DNA of 64,000 nucleotides from Ascaphus truei (Eukaryota; Chordata; Amphibia; Anura; Ascaphidae): the NCBI GenBank assembly GCA_036426205.1, contig WSYH01002502.1, positions 1-64,000 on the forward strand, written 5' to 3'. This document shows positions 20,700-33,760 of the stretch, piece after piece (within the stretch, counting starts at the first letter, position 1; each line of letters opens with the position of its first letter). Both the position numbers and the translations under genes were made by a program. Below the pieces are notes generated by a model. That model saw only the letters and a program-made list of their open reading frames with translations. It had not been told where the DNA came from and did not search any database.

Positions 20700-23600
20700 C
20701 TTCAGGGAAATGCTTAGCAGAGTTGATATCTGAGATAGGTACATAAGAGACATAGATCCCATAATAGATGATAAGTTACAGGATGTTGGGGGGACAAGGT
20801 GACACAGGAGGGAGAAGGATGGTAGGGGTGGGACTGCTGATAGGGGGAGGGAGGGGGGTGGGATGGTAGGATTACGGATGGAGTTTCTGAAGACTGTTTG
20901 TTGGAGCCCATCTTCACATCATTGTTATCGAGGATCATTTTTGTCTAGTTGAACGTGGCACCTGAGGCCTCTGTGTGGAAGTGGAATAAGGTCTTTACCC
21001 ACTGAAGGAGAATGCATCTCGAACTATCAATGCCATATTGTGTCTCGCTCTACCCCGGGATGTCTGTTTGGGCTAGCCAAGGTATCCAGATTTTTAGATA
21101 GTTAATGCCAGTGTCATTAACCAGACTCGTTAACTTTTCCATCTGGCAGACAAACCAAATCCTGTTTTGAATCTTGGGGATGGATGGGGTTTCATTAAGT
21201 TTCCATACTGCTGCGATCTCGCACCGGGTCGCTAGGGCAAGATGCCCAATTAGTTTATTGCTTGCTCTTGAGAGCCCTCCTAGTGGTCTGTTCAACAAGA
21301 ACAGCCATGGGTCTAGAGGAATCGGGAGGCCCAAGATCCTCTGAGTCCAATCTCGAATTTCTCCCCATAGAGGGGCAATCCGTGTGCAGGACCACAGCAT
21401 ATGTAACAGGTCAGCCGACTCTCCACACTGTCGAGGGCACAGCGGGGAGAGTCCCAGCACATACCGTGATAATTTTAGCGGGGTGTGGTACCATCTCATT
21501 AGGACCTTATATGCATTCTCCTTAAGTGTGGTGCAAATTGAGCTTTTGGCAGCTGCCAGATAGATTTTGTTCCAGTCCTCATCTTCTAGGGATTCTCCTA
21601 GGTCGGACTCCCACTGGGATCTGTATCTCGGGTGTCTCCGCTCCGGGTCCTCAGAACCGACCACCTCCCCGTATAACTGCATTGTGAGTCCCGAAGTGTC
21701 TGATTCTACCAGACAGAGCTTTTCAAAATTAGTCAGTGCTGGGCAAGGGGCTAATTTATTATAAAATGCTCGGACCTGGAGGTATTTAAAAAATTCAGAG
21801 TGGGGAATATTCTTTTCAGATCTAATATGTTCGAATGATTTTTTTTTTTACCAATTCCCTCCAGATCCCTGAGGCGCATATAACCAGCCTTTATCCAACT
21901 AGAGGTACTACCGTACTGCAGGCCCGGAGCAAAGTCGGGGTTCCCCCAAAGGGGGGACATCAGGGAGTTTTTAGTGGTAAGGGAGTGACTGTGCTTTGAC
22001 ACGTTCCATATTGTCAGCGAGTTGTTCACAGAGGAAAGCGGCATGTCTGCACCTGAGCGTGCTGTTCTGGGGAGCCAAATCAAGAATTTCAGCTCTATTG
22101 GGGCGCAAATTGCCCTTTCTAGATCCACCCATCTTTTCAATGCAGGGTTGGAATGCCATTGAACAATTTGGCTTAATTGCGCCGATTTGTAGTAGGACCA
22201 CAGGCAAGGTACCGCTAAGCCCCCTGCAGCAGGAGGTCTCTTCATAATTAGTTTGTTTACTCTCGGTTTTTTGCCTCCCAAGATAAACTTGGAGACATCA
22301 GACTGAAGCGAGAGTAGGTCTTTCAGTATCAGTGGCACCGGTAACGTCTGGAATAGGTAAAGGATGCGGGGGAGGAAATTCATTTTGATACTTTGTATCA
22401 TGCCTATCCAAGAGATTTTTTGGGAGGACCACTTTAAGATGTCAGCTTTTAGAGATCGAATTAGGGGGGGATAATTTGCCTTATAAATGTCTCTGACGTC
22501 TCTGGTAATATGGACTCCCAAGTATTTAATCTGGTTCTGTTTCCAATTATAATCAAAATTAAGCTTTAGTAGCTTTTCAACCTCCACGGGGAGGCTGATG
22601 TTAAGAGCTTCCGATTTAGATTGGTTGATTTTGAATCCAGATATTTTAGTAAATTTGTCTAGCAAGTTGAAGAGATTTGGCAGGGAGGTGAGGGGCCGTG
22701 ATAATAATAATAGAATCTTGTCAGCATATAGAGCTGCTTTGTGGGATTGTGGGCAAATATCTACCCCTATTATGTCTGGACAGCCACGTATCTGCGCTGC
22801 TAGGGGTTCCATACAGAGGGCAATCAGGAGGGGGGATAACAGGCACCCCTGTCTCATGCCGCTTTTAATTTGGAATTGGGCAGATGGAAAGCCCTAGTGT
22901 ATGACCCTAGCAGTAGGACCTGAGTAAAGTGCCATAATTGCTTCACTCACCCTATCCCCGAATCCAAATGCCCCGAGCGTCTCCTTTAAATTTGGCCAGT
23001 CAAAACTGTCAAATACTTTTTCTGCATCCAGACTTAACACCATATTTTGTGATTTTCCTTTGTTAGCCAATTCTATCAGATCAATGATTCGTCGGGTGTT
23101 ATCCGCTGCTTGTCTACCTTTAATAAATCCGACTTGATCTGGATGTATCAGTCTGGGCAGGATCTGACTTAGTCTATTGGCCAAAAGCTTGGCGTATATT
23201 TTGATATCAGTATTTATCAGGGAAATTGGTCTATAGCTTTTGCATTCCAGCGGATCTTTGCCTGATTTATGAATTAGTGAAATAGATGCCCGAAGCATCT
23301 CTCCGCGGATTGGGGCTCCTGCTAAGATCGCGTTAAACATGTGGAGCAGTCTTGGGGCAAGTACTTTGCAAAACTTTTTATAGTAAATCCCTGAAAAGCC
23401 ATCTGGGCCAGGGGCCTTTGACGGTTTTAATTCTTTTATTACCGTGGTTATTTCCTCAATAGTGAAATCGGCACCCAGACTATCTCTGTCTGCCTCAGTG
23501 AGCTTTGCCAGATTCGAGTTTGCCAGGAAATCTCCAAGGGTCTTACTCATTTTTGGGGTGTGTGCCACTTTCTCCCCATTGTAAAGAGACTCATAGAATT

Positions 23601-25300
23601 TACCAAATTCGTCAACTATAATTTTAGGGTTGGCCGAGGTGGGGCCCGATTTCAGTCTAATTGCTTGAATATTATAGTTGGACTGTCTGTTACGTAGCAG
23701 TCGGGCCAGCATCGTATCTGGCCTGCTAGCCCTCTCGTAAAATTTCCTCTTGGACCAGCATAGAGAATTGTCTGCCCTGGATGTCAAAAGCATATTTAAT
23801 TCAATCTTAGTTTCTTTCAAATCTTTGAGAGCCTGCGGGTCTGGATTTTTTTTATGTCTCTCAGACAGGGAGCTTAATTTAGACTGAAGGGTGATAATTT
23901 AAGCATTTCTTTCCCGCTTGCGTCTCACTGCGACACTTATCAATGTACCTCTAAGGGTCGCCTTTTGAGCCTCCCAGAGAACCAACTGAGATTCCACAGA
24001 GCCTGTGTTGATTTCAAAGAATTGGTCTATTTCCTTACCAATGTGTTCGTATATGTCAGGTATTTTTAAAAGGGATTCATTTAGTTCCATTTTGCTCCAA
24101 GCCTGTCATGTTTAATTTGGTTACACCATAGTTCTATAGGTGCATGGTCAGACCACGAAATATCGTGGATGTCCGCTCGGGCGACCAACGGGACCAGTCT
24201 ACTAGAGACGAAGAAGTAGTCGATTCTACTGTACGAGTTGTGAGGATGGGAGTAAAATGTATAATCCCTATCTAGTGGGTGTAACTCTCTTCAAATATCT
24301 GTCAGATGGTTTTTCCGGAGGCCAGAGGTTAGGGCGAGCCGCTCTCTTTTGTTATTCTCTTTAGGGGTGCTGGATCTATCTAATGGTGGCTGAAGGGCTA
24401 TGTTGAAATCCCCTGCTACGATTATATGACCATGTGCCCATGTGTGTAGGGTTTGGAAGAAGGTGTCAAAAAATTGTGCATCTTTCTCGCAGGGAACATA
24501 CACGGCTGCTAAGGTGATAGGTTGCTCATGTATGAAGCCTGCCAGGATAATGTAGCGACCTTCTTTGTCCTTTTTTACTGTTTTAACAGTAAAGGGGATC
24601 TTATTGTGGAAACGTATAGCTATTCTCTTTTTTTTTAGGGGGGGCCGAGGAGAGGTAGAACTGAGAGTATTATTTATCCATATAGCGGGGGGCGCTCTTA
24701 TCACTAAAGTGAGTCTCTTGGAGCATCAATATGTCGGCGCCTCTTCTCTTATATTCTGTAAATGCCAATTTGCATTTGATGGGGCAATTGAGACCTTTTA
24801 CGTTATGTGAAATAATGTTAAGGGCCATCTAATGATAACAGGTGTGGAATGCGGATTGTGCACCAGGTTCTTACCCCGTTCCTGGGGCCAGGATCTCCAT
24901 CTGTTGGATTGACTGGTAATGTGGTGATAGAGGCTCCAAGTGGATCCATGATGGCGGCTCCTCTGTCCGCGGAGGTAGGGAAAGGGGGGGGATGGGCGAG
25001 GGGGGGGGGTGACACGTGAGGGTGGGGGAGGACGGGGAAACAAGCAACATACAAAAAAAATAAGAATAGCATTGTCAGTTTCAACAGTGTAATGCTGTTG
25101 GTAAATATATACATGTTTAGCAGGAACCCACTTGGGGCAGCCCGAGTGGGGACCTTGTGCCCATAGGTATGGCTCAACAGATCATCCGCAATGTTGGATT
25201 GATTTGTGTACCGAGGGACCAGCCTCCTAGGGACTTGAACACGGCCCATCTCAGGGGATTGGGTCGAGGTTGGAGACGCCTACAGCGGGGGTAGTCCCCG
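20700..25300 (-). mobile_element. L1-type LINE, minus strand, ORF2 plus flanks
   Basis: A complete-length but decayed ORF2 (24828-21050) is followed by about 350 bases of pyrimidine-rich 3' UTR-like DNA to about 20700. It is preceded by inter-ORF sequence to about 25300. No ORF1 in this orientation was recognised. No poly(A) or target duplication was identified. Confidence 0.7.
21050..24828 (-). pseudogene. L1 ORF2: endonuclease, reverse transcriptase, C-terminal Cys motif (decayed)
   Basis: The ATG at 24828 opens MALNIISHNVKGLNCPIK, then LMLQETHFSD and IIVAGDFNIAL, the APE-type endonuclease. The RT follows: KAPGPDGFSGIYYK (about 23400), LIHKSGKDPLECKSYRPISL, LSLDAEKVFDSFDW, then MRQGCLLSPLL and LYADKILLLLS (about 22700). 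The final block holds a C-x3-C-x7-H-x4-C motif (CPRQC...HMLWSC, about 21430). Length (about 1260 codons) suits L1 ORF2. It is broken by stops or frameshifts near 24650, 24290, 23860 and 22880-22890 and between 21751 and 21682. The catalytic YADD reads YADK, so the enzyme would be dead even if the frame were whole. Confidence 0.88.
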
Positions 25301-25970
25301 TCAGCGCATCTCTAAACAATATTTATGTTAACTTGTACCAGCAGTACATCCATTAATAACTTTTGTAGATAACTTAAAAGTAGAATATTTACAAACACCT
25401 CACTCAAACGGCAAAGTGAGAATGAATTCAACAAGGTAGGATTAAATGTGCAGGGGTGATTGAAAAAACCTAGCTCGGAACTTCCTCTTTGATTATGGAA
25501 TGACCATACCCCTAACTCTATGTTAAGCCTCTGCACCCCTCATAACCTTATCTCTATTTATAGCTAATCCTAACCCCCTTTGGCATCATCACCCCTGCCC
25601 CTGGTTTTTAAGAGGCCTCAGCATGGAAAACTCCCTTCAGATCCCGTTTATCGCTAATTCCCTATGAATCCTCCTGGCTGTGTATCTATGTCTGTCCTAT
25701 ATAAGGTATGCTTAAGGGAGGGGGCATGCTCAAGGGAGGGGGATGGGGCGGGCCTTTCGTACAGCATAGGTATCCCGTGGGGAGGGCCTCAGATATTACA
25801 TCTGTATTTGCTATCCTGTCCGCACCATCCCACCCCCCTCCGATAAATAATTTTAGTTTCAGGATATACGCTTCTCACACACCCTCCCCCCCCCCACCCA
25901 CCAGCAACTTTCTTTATTGAGAACTATTGTGATGTTTGGACACAGTTCCGTTGTGCCTCCATGGCCTATA
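25301..25970. other. Non-coding stretch
   Basis: No recognisable domain. The pyrimidine-rich and AGGGAGGGGGCATGC-type direct repeats at 25710-25745 give short low-complexity frames only. It may be upstream L1 DNA. Confidence 0.35.
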
Positions 25971-25974
25971 TATA

Positions 25975-26223
25975 TAGTTGCATGATGAAGCCACAGTACA
26001 AATTCATGGGTGAGGGTGGGTATCGGGCCTGTGTGGCTTAACCCCTTAATCACCTTTGCGGTTATTATCTGATAAGGTGTTTAAGGGGTTAATTGATATC
26101 TGAATGTAATTGCAATGTATTGGCTTTTGATTTTTGTTTACTTGGTTGTAGGGCAGTATGCTTTTGATAACCCTTCTACATTTATTTGTACTGTATATTG
26201 GTTTATCATGGGTGTGTATATAA

Positions 26224-26276
<53 letters not shown>

Positions 26277-26490
26277 TGTATATATCTCTCTCTCTGTCTC
26301 TCTGTATATATATACAGTATATATATATATATATAGTTGCATGATGAAGCCACAGTACAAATTCATGGGTGAAAGGTGGGTATCGGGCCTGTGTGGCTTA
26401 ACCCCTTAATCACCTTTGCGTTATTATCTGATAAGGTGTTTAAGGGGTTAATTGATATCTGAATGTAATTGCAATGTACTTTATTGGCTT
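25975..26490. repeat. Direct duplication with hairpin (25975-26133 and 26334-26490)
   Basis: AGTTGCATGATGAAGCCACAG through TGAATGTAATTGCAATGTA occurs twice. Each copy contains a hairpin with arms TTAACCCCTTAATCACC and its complement (26039-26091 in the first copy). An AT microsatellite (26229-26335, with a CT run inside) separates them. Confidence 0.85.
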
Positions 26491-26585
26491 TGTATTTGCT
26501 ATGTATGTTGTGGACAAGACAAGGATTTTGCTGGCAACGGAAACTTCGTATTGATGAGGTCAGTAGTACTTTATTTATTTGTATA

Positions 26586-26982
26586 CTGCACCGACACACT
26601 TTATTCGAGCAAATACCCAGTATGTACCTGGCAGATACATGGAATGCGCAGCTCCTCACCTCTGACAAGCCCCGTTGCGTTTGCCTTCCCAGCCTGGGTT
26701 CATGCCTGGCTGACGGGCGGCTGATCTGTTAAATGATAATGATTAGGATTTAATAGGCTGCAATGCTTCGCGTGTCTACCAGATGGCATAAATTCATGAA
26801 TTGTAATGCAGTATATATATATATACTGTGCAGTATTGCAGCCAGCGGGAATAAAATGCTTCAATCCCTGCTTGGAAAATACCTCAATGCACTCGGGCAG
26901 AAAACAGTCACAAACCTCAATACACCCGGGTATACCCGAATTCGTGGGACTAGCCGAGCTCGAATAAAGTGTGTCGCCAGTG
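26586..26982 (+). mobile_element. Tc1/mariner-like MITE 'M1', copy 1
   Basis: About 397 bases with ends CTGCACCGACACACTTTATT and, inverted, CTGGCGACACACTTTATT, flanked by TA on both sides. It has no coding capacity and carries a TATA microsatellite in the middle. Close copies lie at 40759-41171 and, inverted, at 59498-59895. Confidence 0.8.
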
Positions 26983-26984
26983 TA

Positions 26985-28718
26985 TCAAGGAATTACGGCT
27001 CTCTTTACCAAAATAACTACCCAAACCTCTTTAAGAAAATTAAAAAAGGTATGGATAATTGCGAAAACTACCAGATCTCATGGATCGGGAGGATGATCTC
27101 AGTAAAAATGAATATACTCCCTAGATTATTATACTTTTTCCAGACACTCCCGATCCATATTCCTGGCTATGAACTAAAAACTATCCAAAACAACATTTTT
27201 CAATTTATCTGCCAAGTATTGAGACCCAGGGTATCTAGGTCGGTTCTTATGGCACCCAGGACAAAAGGAGGACTGGGGGTCCCAGACATTGCTAAATATT
27301 ATCAGGCAGCCCAACTAAGACAGGCGGTCATGTGGAACTCGGACCCAGACCAGCTCTGTTGGCTAGCAATTGAATCTCAATACTCCAGAACGCCTCCTCT
27401 GCCAGCTTATCTTTGGTGCGGTGACAGGGGAACTGATATGGCGCCCAAATTCGAACTGGGAGCGATGAAACACACATGGGAAATATGGGCGAAAACTAAA
27501 ACTAAATACCAGTTCTCCTCCCTCAGTTCACAACTAACCCCACTTTTCAACAATCCTAAATTCCCCCCAGGATGCGAGACTAAACAATTCGACATATTCA
27601 AATCACTGGGGGCTAGGGTGATTGCGGATCTGCTGAGCGACGGACGGTTCTTGAGTCTCCAAGAATTACGCACCAAATTGAAGGTACCTCACCTAGATAC
27701 ATTCAAATTTCTCCAAATGCGACACTTCCTACTAAAATGTCGCCAACGTTGAAATTTCCCCCTCCCACAAAATTTGAGAAACTGTGCCAAGAAGGAGCAC
27801 ATCAAAAAGGTCTAATAACGCAAATATATGCCGGCATGGAGAACCCGGCAAACCCAACCACACATGATTATATGCTCAAGTGGGCAGCGGAATTGAATGT
27901 AGTTATAGACCGGGAGGACTGGGATGAAATATGGGACGCAGCCTCCGGAACATATGTATTACGGTGTAGGAGAATATCTACAAAATAATGTAACACTGGT
28001 ATCTTACCCCAGTGAGACTAAAACAAATCTACCCGCTGGCATCAGATCTATGCTGGAGAGGCTGTGGACATAGAGGGGACATGGCCCATATCTGGTGGCT
28101 ATGTCCAGAGATCCAAAAGTACTGGCTTATAATACAGGATTTAATAAAAGAGATCACAGGTCTCACAATCCCTATGGATCCACTGACCTTCATTCTGGGC
28201 AGACCGATAGAGGAGATCGATCGCCCAGTATGGAAATTAATCTCCTTTATTTTGACAGCAGCAAGATGCTCAGTAGCATACTCCTGGAAGACAGCGCCCC
28301 CCACAAAACAACAGGTGAAAAATAGACTTAACGAAGTAATGAGGATGGAAAAACATACGGCTTTCCTAAAACGATCAACCGAAGGGTTCTATAAAATTTG
28401 GGAACCCTGGATAATCTAATAGGACGACCCAGAATAGAATCCCTTGAACCATAAAAGCGACAATGGAGCGGTAGGGGAGATAGAAACGGAGCGGCCGGAT
28501 GAGGGGAGGGATGAAGCCTTCCCCCCCATCCCCCCTAACTCTTCACCCCCCTCTCTTTCACCATACTTTTTCTGTCTTTCTCTACACCTCACGGACCATA
28601 AAGTGGCCCTGAGTGTGCCTCTCCCCCCCCCCTAATCGAACAAGGAAAACCTATATGTATTAGGCCAGAAATGTAACATAACCCAATGTATGTAAAAATA
28701 AATATGCCTAATAAAAAA
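26985..28718 (+). pseudogene. L1-type LINE ORF2, 3' half
   Basis: It starts within ORF2 right after MITE M1 (NYGSLYQNNYPNLFKKIK) and continues with ISWIGRMISVKMNILPRLLY, the L1 post-RT region. Later come DREDWDEIWDAA and a C-x3-C-x7-H-x4-C motif (CWRGC...HIWWLC, about 28060). Frameshifts lie near 27740 and 27990. The stop is at 28417-28419; a C/T-rich 3' UTR then runs to an AATAAA-rich tail near 28700-28718. It is the same clade as the minus-strand L1 but clearly diverged from it. RT catalytic residues lie upstream and are lost. Confidence 0.85.
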
Positions 28719-29789
28719 TTTTGGAAAAAATATATAAATATATATTTCACGCACAATTTTGATTATCACCACATTCACTTTTTGGATTTGCTTTTGTTTA
28801 TTGATCAGAGCAAAACCATACAAAGCGATATCTTTAGAAAAACTAATTCTCGCAACACAGTTTTGAGAGCGGACAGCTGCCACCCCAGGTCATTAATTAA
28901 AGGAATCACCATGGGACAATTTATACGCATAAAGCAGAATTGTTCTACACTTGATGATTTCAACAAACAGTCAAGGGACCTTTTAGAAAGATTTACAGAT
29001 AGAGGCTACAATAGGGGTGACTTGGAAAAGACACTTGAGGAAGTTGCCCTTATGGAGAGATCCTCTCTATTTAGAAATAAAACGGAGGAGACAATAAAGA
29101 CAAAAAAGAATACAGTAACACAAACACCTCTGTTTATTACTCAATACAGTGTACAATCCAAACAGATTAAGCAGATAGTTAGAAAGCATTGGAATGTTCT
29201 ATCTGTAGATCCTGCCCTCAAGAACATTTTCAATGAGGGACCCAAATTTGTCTTTAGACGTGCTAAAACTATTTCAAATTCGGTGTCCCCAAGTCTTTTC
29301 CAATCCCCTGTTGATATGATTAGAAACCCTCTCCCGGGTGGTTCCTTTAGATGCTTCAAATGCAAAGTCTGAAGATACATGGAGACAGGGTCAGATTTCT
29401 CATCCACAGCGACAGGTCAGTGTTATAAATCTAGGACATTTATTAATTGCAATACAAAATTTGTTGTTTACCTCCTGACCTGCCGCTGTGGAAAACAATA
29501 CATTGGGCGACCCATTCGAGCCCTTAAGGTTAGAATTATGGAACATGTGCGCCTAATTGAAAGAGGTGATCTTCTGCACCCTGTATCTAAACACTTCTCA
29601 TGTTGTAGTCAGGGAGGCTTGTCAGGTTTTTCCTTTATGGGAATTGAACAAGTCTCTTGTTCCATCAGAGGTGGTGACAAATTGAATGCGCTGAATCAAC
29701 GAGAACTCTTTTGGATATTTACTATCAAAACAAGGGTTCCTTCTGTCCTTAACACCGATTGGGATCTGCGTCCGTTTCTGGATAACTAG
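28719..29789 (+). pseudogene. PLE 4: RT thumb and GIY-YIG endonuclease, one internal stop
   Basis: The frame starts by truncation at about 28719. It shows IHFLDLLLFIDQSKTIQSDIFRK, RADSCHPRSLIKGITMGQF and RKHWNVLSVDPALK, the conserved RT C-terminal and linker blocks. A single TGA at 29370-29372 (after FRCFKCKV) interrupts the frame, which continues in phase to 29789. The nuclease core is VVYLLTCRCGKQYIGRPIRA...RIMEH, and the late block is NQRELFWIFTIKT. The RT active site is missing. This is a fourth PLE lineage, closest in style to PLE 1. Confidence 0.87.
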
Positions 29790-31400
29790 ACCACCCTTTA
29801 TCTTTTGAGTAGGTTTTGTCGGAATATGGATCATGATCCCATAGTGAACACCCTTTAATATTGAGCCACCCATGGATTGTACTTATGCATGTGCACTGCA
29901 CCTGTACATTTAAATTTTCAATATAATTCTTAACATAACTTGATGAATGGAATTTTTTAACGCAATTTGAACATGTATCTCAATTAGCTCTTGATCATTA
30001 TTTTTGATTTGGTAGATTTTTGCTTTTTTTTTTGCTTTGAGTTGGTCTATTATGTAATCATGTAACTTAATACAATCTGAGTTATGATTGCATGGTAAAT
30101 ATTATTGTCTTGATTATGCCTTCTCTTTTCAGTCTTCTTTCTTTTCTTTTATTTATTATTTTTTAACAAGATGCCCTTCTATTAAGGCGCTATTTTGAGG
30201 ATGTCATTCTTTCAAAATGTTTCCTCAATATGTTGCTCTCCTCCCTTCAACTGGTTGCTCTTACATCTTTTTGTACTTGTTTGTTTAATAAGCTTCAAAA
30301 TGATCTTGGAAGCTATGATAGAGTATTTTTTACTGTCAATTATATGTATATCTGTTATACACTTTGTTATGTTTCAACAGCTGGAAGTACTAGCTAAGGT
30401 TATATAGTGGATATATGTGCTAAGCAACCATGGGCATATATGTATGGGGGAACCTTTCTAGACAAATCATCACATTATATTAGGTTTCTCCACTCAATCT
30501 CATGTTCTTTGCTTGCCATTCTATATCCACTCTATTTATTCACCATCATCAGCTCCCTAAACAAATCAGGATGTTGGTTTGACTATACATATGTCAAGTT
30601 ATAGTTTTTATTTACCCCTTCTGGTCGATTAGCATCATTTAAAAGAGATTAAGACACGGGGGTTCTCCAAATATGTTTTCTTTGTTAATATATATTTTAA
30701 GTTTATTGATTTTAATAATGTTATGTGTTTGTATTTCACAGCACACTATGTGTTCACCCTCTGTGCTGCGCATAATTCTGCGCTCTGGCTTTTCATTCTC
30801 CCACCCCACACTTGGGGTATTCTGTGAGCCTCTGACGCGACGGTTGGTATTGCGCAAGCGCACTCCGCCGATGGTCCGGAGCTCACTGTGTCTGCTCCCA
30901 CTGCAGGGAGGGACTAGTGTCTTGCAGAGCGCAGTTGCGCACGCACTTAGAGCCCCAGTGAGGTATACAGTCAGGGCCATTTGATGACGCGCTCTCCCCA
31001 TGCCCCACGGCCTCCATTGACATTGAGGACTCTCCCTCAGTTGGTTACTGCGCAAGCGCGTACTACTGGGGGTTGCTAGACCACGCATGTCTCCGGGGCG
31101 GAGTTAGTCACTGTCGTCTCTGTGTCTGAATATACTGATTAGGTGTATACACATCAGAAGACCATTAGCAATCAAAGTGGGTGGATCGCATGTGAGCTGT
31201 GAGTATTGGCTGGTTATGTCATTCTGTGTCTATATATATGTTAATAAAGTTGTGATATGAATACCTTGAGAAAGCACTCTGTGAAGCGTGAAACGTTGGT
31301 AAGGCTCTCCATTGCCCTGTTTTTCCATGACCAATAAATAATCTTTTTATGGGAATCGCACCCTCCTTTCTACTTTTTTGATACCTACTGTACAGTAGTG
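29790..31400 (+). other. PLE 4 non-coding region and terminal repeat
   Basis: AT-rich to about 30750, then a CpG-bearing block with GCGCAAGCGC-type palindromes (30780-31100). A degenerate hammerhead-type block (31262-31303) and an AATAAA-containing segment (31330-31345) follow. No credible gene. Confidence 0.5.
31262..31303 (+). ncRNA. Degenerate hammerhead-type block of PLE 4
   Basis: CCTTGAGAAAGC...GAAGCGTGAAACGTTGG has the same layout as the other PLE motifs but keeps neither CUGANGA nor GAAACGCG exactly. It is a remnant or a non-ribozyme relative. Confidence 0.35.
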
Positions 31401-32070
31401 CTCTTCCAGTTTTTCTCCTTCTCTACTAGCCTACCCCTTGGATGGAAGCACACCTGGGGACCCCTCACCTTTGGATCGCATGGACTGTGCAGCACTCAGA
31501 GTGAGTCAATCGCTTGCTACATGTTTTCCTGTTCAGGACTTTATTTAGACAATTGGTACGTTATAGGGTGTTATTATGCTCAATCTTCCTGGTGTTATTG
31601 TTAACAACAGCGTCACTTATTAGTGAGCTTACCATCCGGGACTGGAACCCAGTTTATGTTTAGGGATCCCCCCTACAAGTATCTGGTTATTCATTTTTCA
31701 TTTATCCTACTGTTGGGGTCTTTAGCATTATGCAGTCACATGGCCTGTCTACAATTTCAAAGAAGCAGTAAAATACACAAAGGAACACATGGCACATCTA
31801 AGTAGCAGAATCAAACACAATAAACAAAGCTGGTGAACAGCTATACATCTAAAAGGTATATCTTGCATGATCTCACTTGCTTCTGGTCATTGAAAGAGAA
31901 TGATCACTAAATAAGGACAATGCTAGAATTGTCAATTTCAAACTTGTAAACTATACAGAAAAGATACTGATCTTGAGGGAATACAGGAAATCGTAATTCC
32001 TTATGTGGAGATATAAAAGGATCCTAGTGTTCCAGGACTTCTTCCAAACTTCTCATCTTACATAGATTTA
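31401..32070. other. Unassigned stretch
   Basis: No domain, no obvious terminal repeats and no microsatellite seen. Short frames only. Confidence 0.3.
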
Positions 32071-32071
32071 G

Positions 32072-33760
32072 TTATGTCACAGGAGACCAGGTATTTACAC
32101 CTTTAAGTCCGGGATAATAACATTGAGCAAAACAAGGAGGTAATATAAATTGTGATTTATTCCTTGAAAAAAGACGTACACACAATGGATTACAATATAA
32201 AATGGAAAACCATCATACTGGGGATCTAGTCTAAAAACCTAACCTTTCCTAGCTCAAATAGTCCATAAAACAAAATCTTTAGGTTATCGGGGTTTAGCCC
32301 AAAAAGTCCTGGAACTTCAATTGGCAGGTAGTCCCAGACGCCACCGCTGTATCTCTTCCGGAGATGCCAAAATCCCTGGACCAGGAGATAGTACCAAACG
32401 TCCTGGTACTCTTTTCGGTGTGCAGTTCCAGCTTTGACCTTTACGTTCTCTTTTCAGAACTTGGCCGTGAAAAGTAAGATTTAGAAAATGTCTTGCCTTG
32501 AAATTTCGGAAGCAGGCTCGCGTCTATTTCTCCAAGAGCATCTTTTGGTGATTTTGAATTTGCTGCTGCTGTCTTGGTGCTTAGAATCTGAGGTCCGGAT
32601 TGGCTGCTGGCTTTCTTATAGTATTTCAGTCCCATGCATGATATACTCCAGCCAATTCGAGTGTGGGAGAATTCCTACCAGCCAATCAGAGCCTTGCCAT
32701 TCTACTGAAACCGGGCAAGGATGGATGTGATATCTGACAGGGGCATGTGCCAATTTGGCACCTCTGCCACCTGTGAATCAGAAGCCATCAATGAAGTTAG
32801 GCATCACAAGGTCTGTGCTGGGCGAATGGTAGTCCAATGACTTCCATTCATGCCAGGACAAGGGCACTTGGGTCTAACTCTTCTTCCCAAATGGATTTAA
32901 CACCTTGGCAATCTCTATAGATTTCAACTCCAGAACCCGAGCTCAGTAGCGCCAGGCTTGGTAGCCACAGGGTCTCTCGGAACCACGGACTTGGAAATCC
33001 ACAGCTCATATACAGTGCATAAACACATACCATTATACACAATGTCAGAAATTAAAATATTTCACAATTTTGGCTGTCTTTTCTTAGATTTGACTGAAAA
33101 GACATGCACGTTCAGTTTCAGCGCTCCTAGACATTCCTATAAAAAATGTGTAAAAAGTTGAACAAAATAATGCTTACTATAGGTTCAATCTCAGAGTTAC
33201 TGTTCTAAACACATACGAATTTGGACTAAGACATAAAATCACGTTGCAAACTTATCGATATAACCTCTATACTTGGTTCTGGTGATTGGAGCATATTCTG
33301 TGGGACTCCCATAAACATAGGGACATGACTGTACCAAGGATACGCATATCTCTGTGCCCTCATTTACCTTTCTGGTCTGTGCTGAAGCAGGGAAACCTGG
33401 CGGTGAGTCACGCAACTGCTTTCCAGGGAGGATTTTGCCCGGAGGTCTGTGTCTACATGTTCCCGGGAATCTGACCTGATTCCCGGACACATTTTTGGGG
33501 TGGCCAGCAACTGTTGTCCTCTTCTACCTAGACACATTCCGACAACACTTTCACTGCAAAACCACCCTGAAACTCATAGCCTGAGAATCTCCACTGGTTA
33601 GCACTCCTGGAAAGGTAAAACACACATACATTCTTTATTACAGTACAATGTATGTGCCATGACAGTGTTCAAGAGCTGACACTCTAATCTCCCCAATATG
33701 GCTGAGAGGTGACCAGCCGGCAAAAGACCTTTATTTATGGCCTGGTTACCCCCCCCCCAT
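32072..33760 (+). repeat. Unclassified ~1.7-kb interspersed repeat 'R', copy 1
   Basis: It begins TGTCACAGGAGACCAGG and ends GCCTGGTTACCCCCC. Copy 2 ends CCTGGTTACCCCCTACCATGACA, showing TGTCA...TGACA termini. Internal landmarks shared by all copies are a TTTATT run near the start, CCTGGAACT repeats, GCCAATCAGAGC-like sequence and a TTTATTACA stretch near the end. No ORF with a domain. TG...CA ends could mean a solo LTR, and the imperfect inverted ends could mean a DNA element; I cannot decide. Confidence 0.65.

Noticed and set aside
19393..24828. L1 ORF1 (+) and ORF2 (-) as one twin-primed L1 insertion
   Set aside because: In twin priming the inverted part is the 5' end and joins the 5' side of the remaining element. 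Here the ORF1 fragment lies beyond the 3' end of the minus-strand copy, so two separate insertions are simpler.
26115..26366. Tyr/Ile-rich frames around 26.2 kb and 3.2 kb
   Set aside because: They are translations of TA microsatellites.
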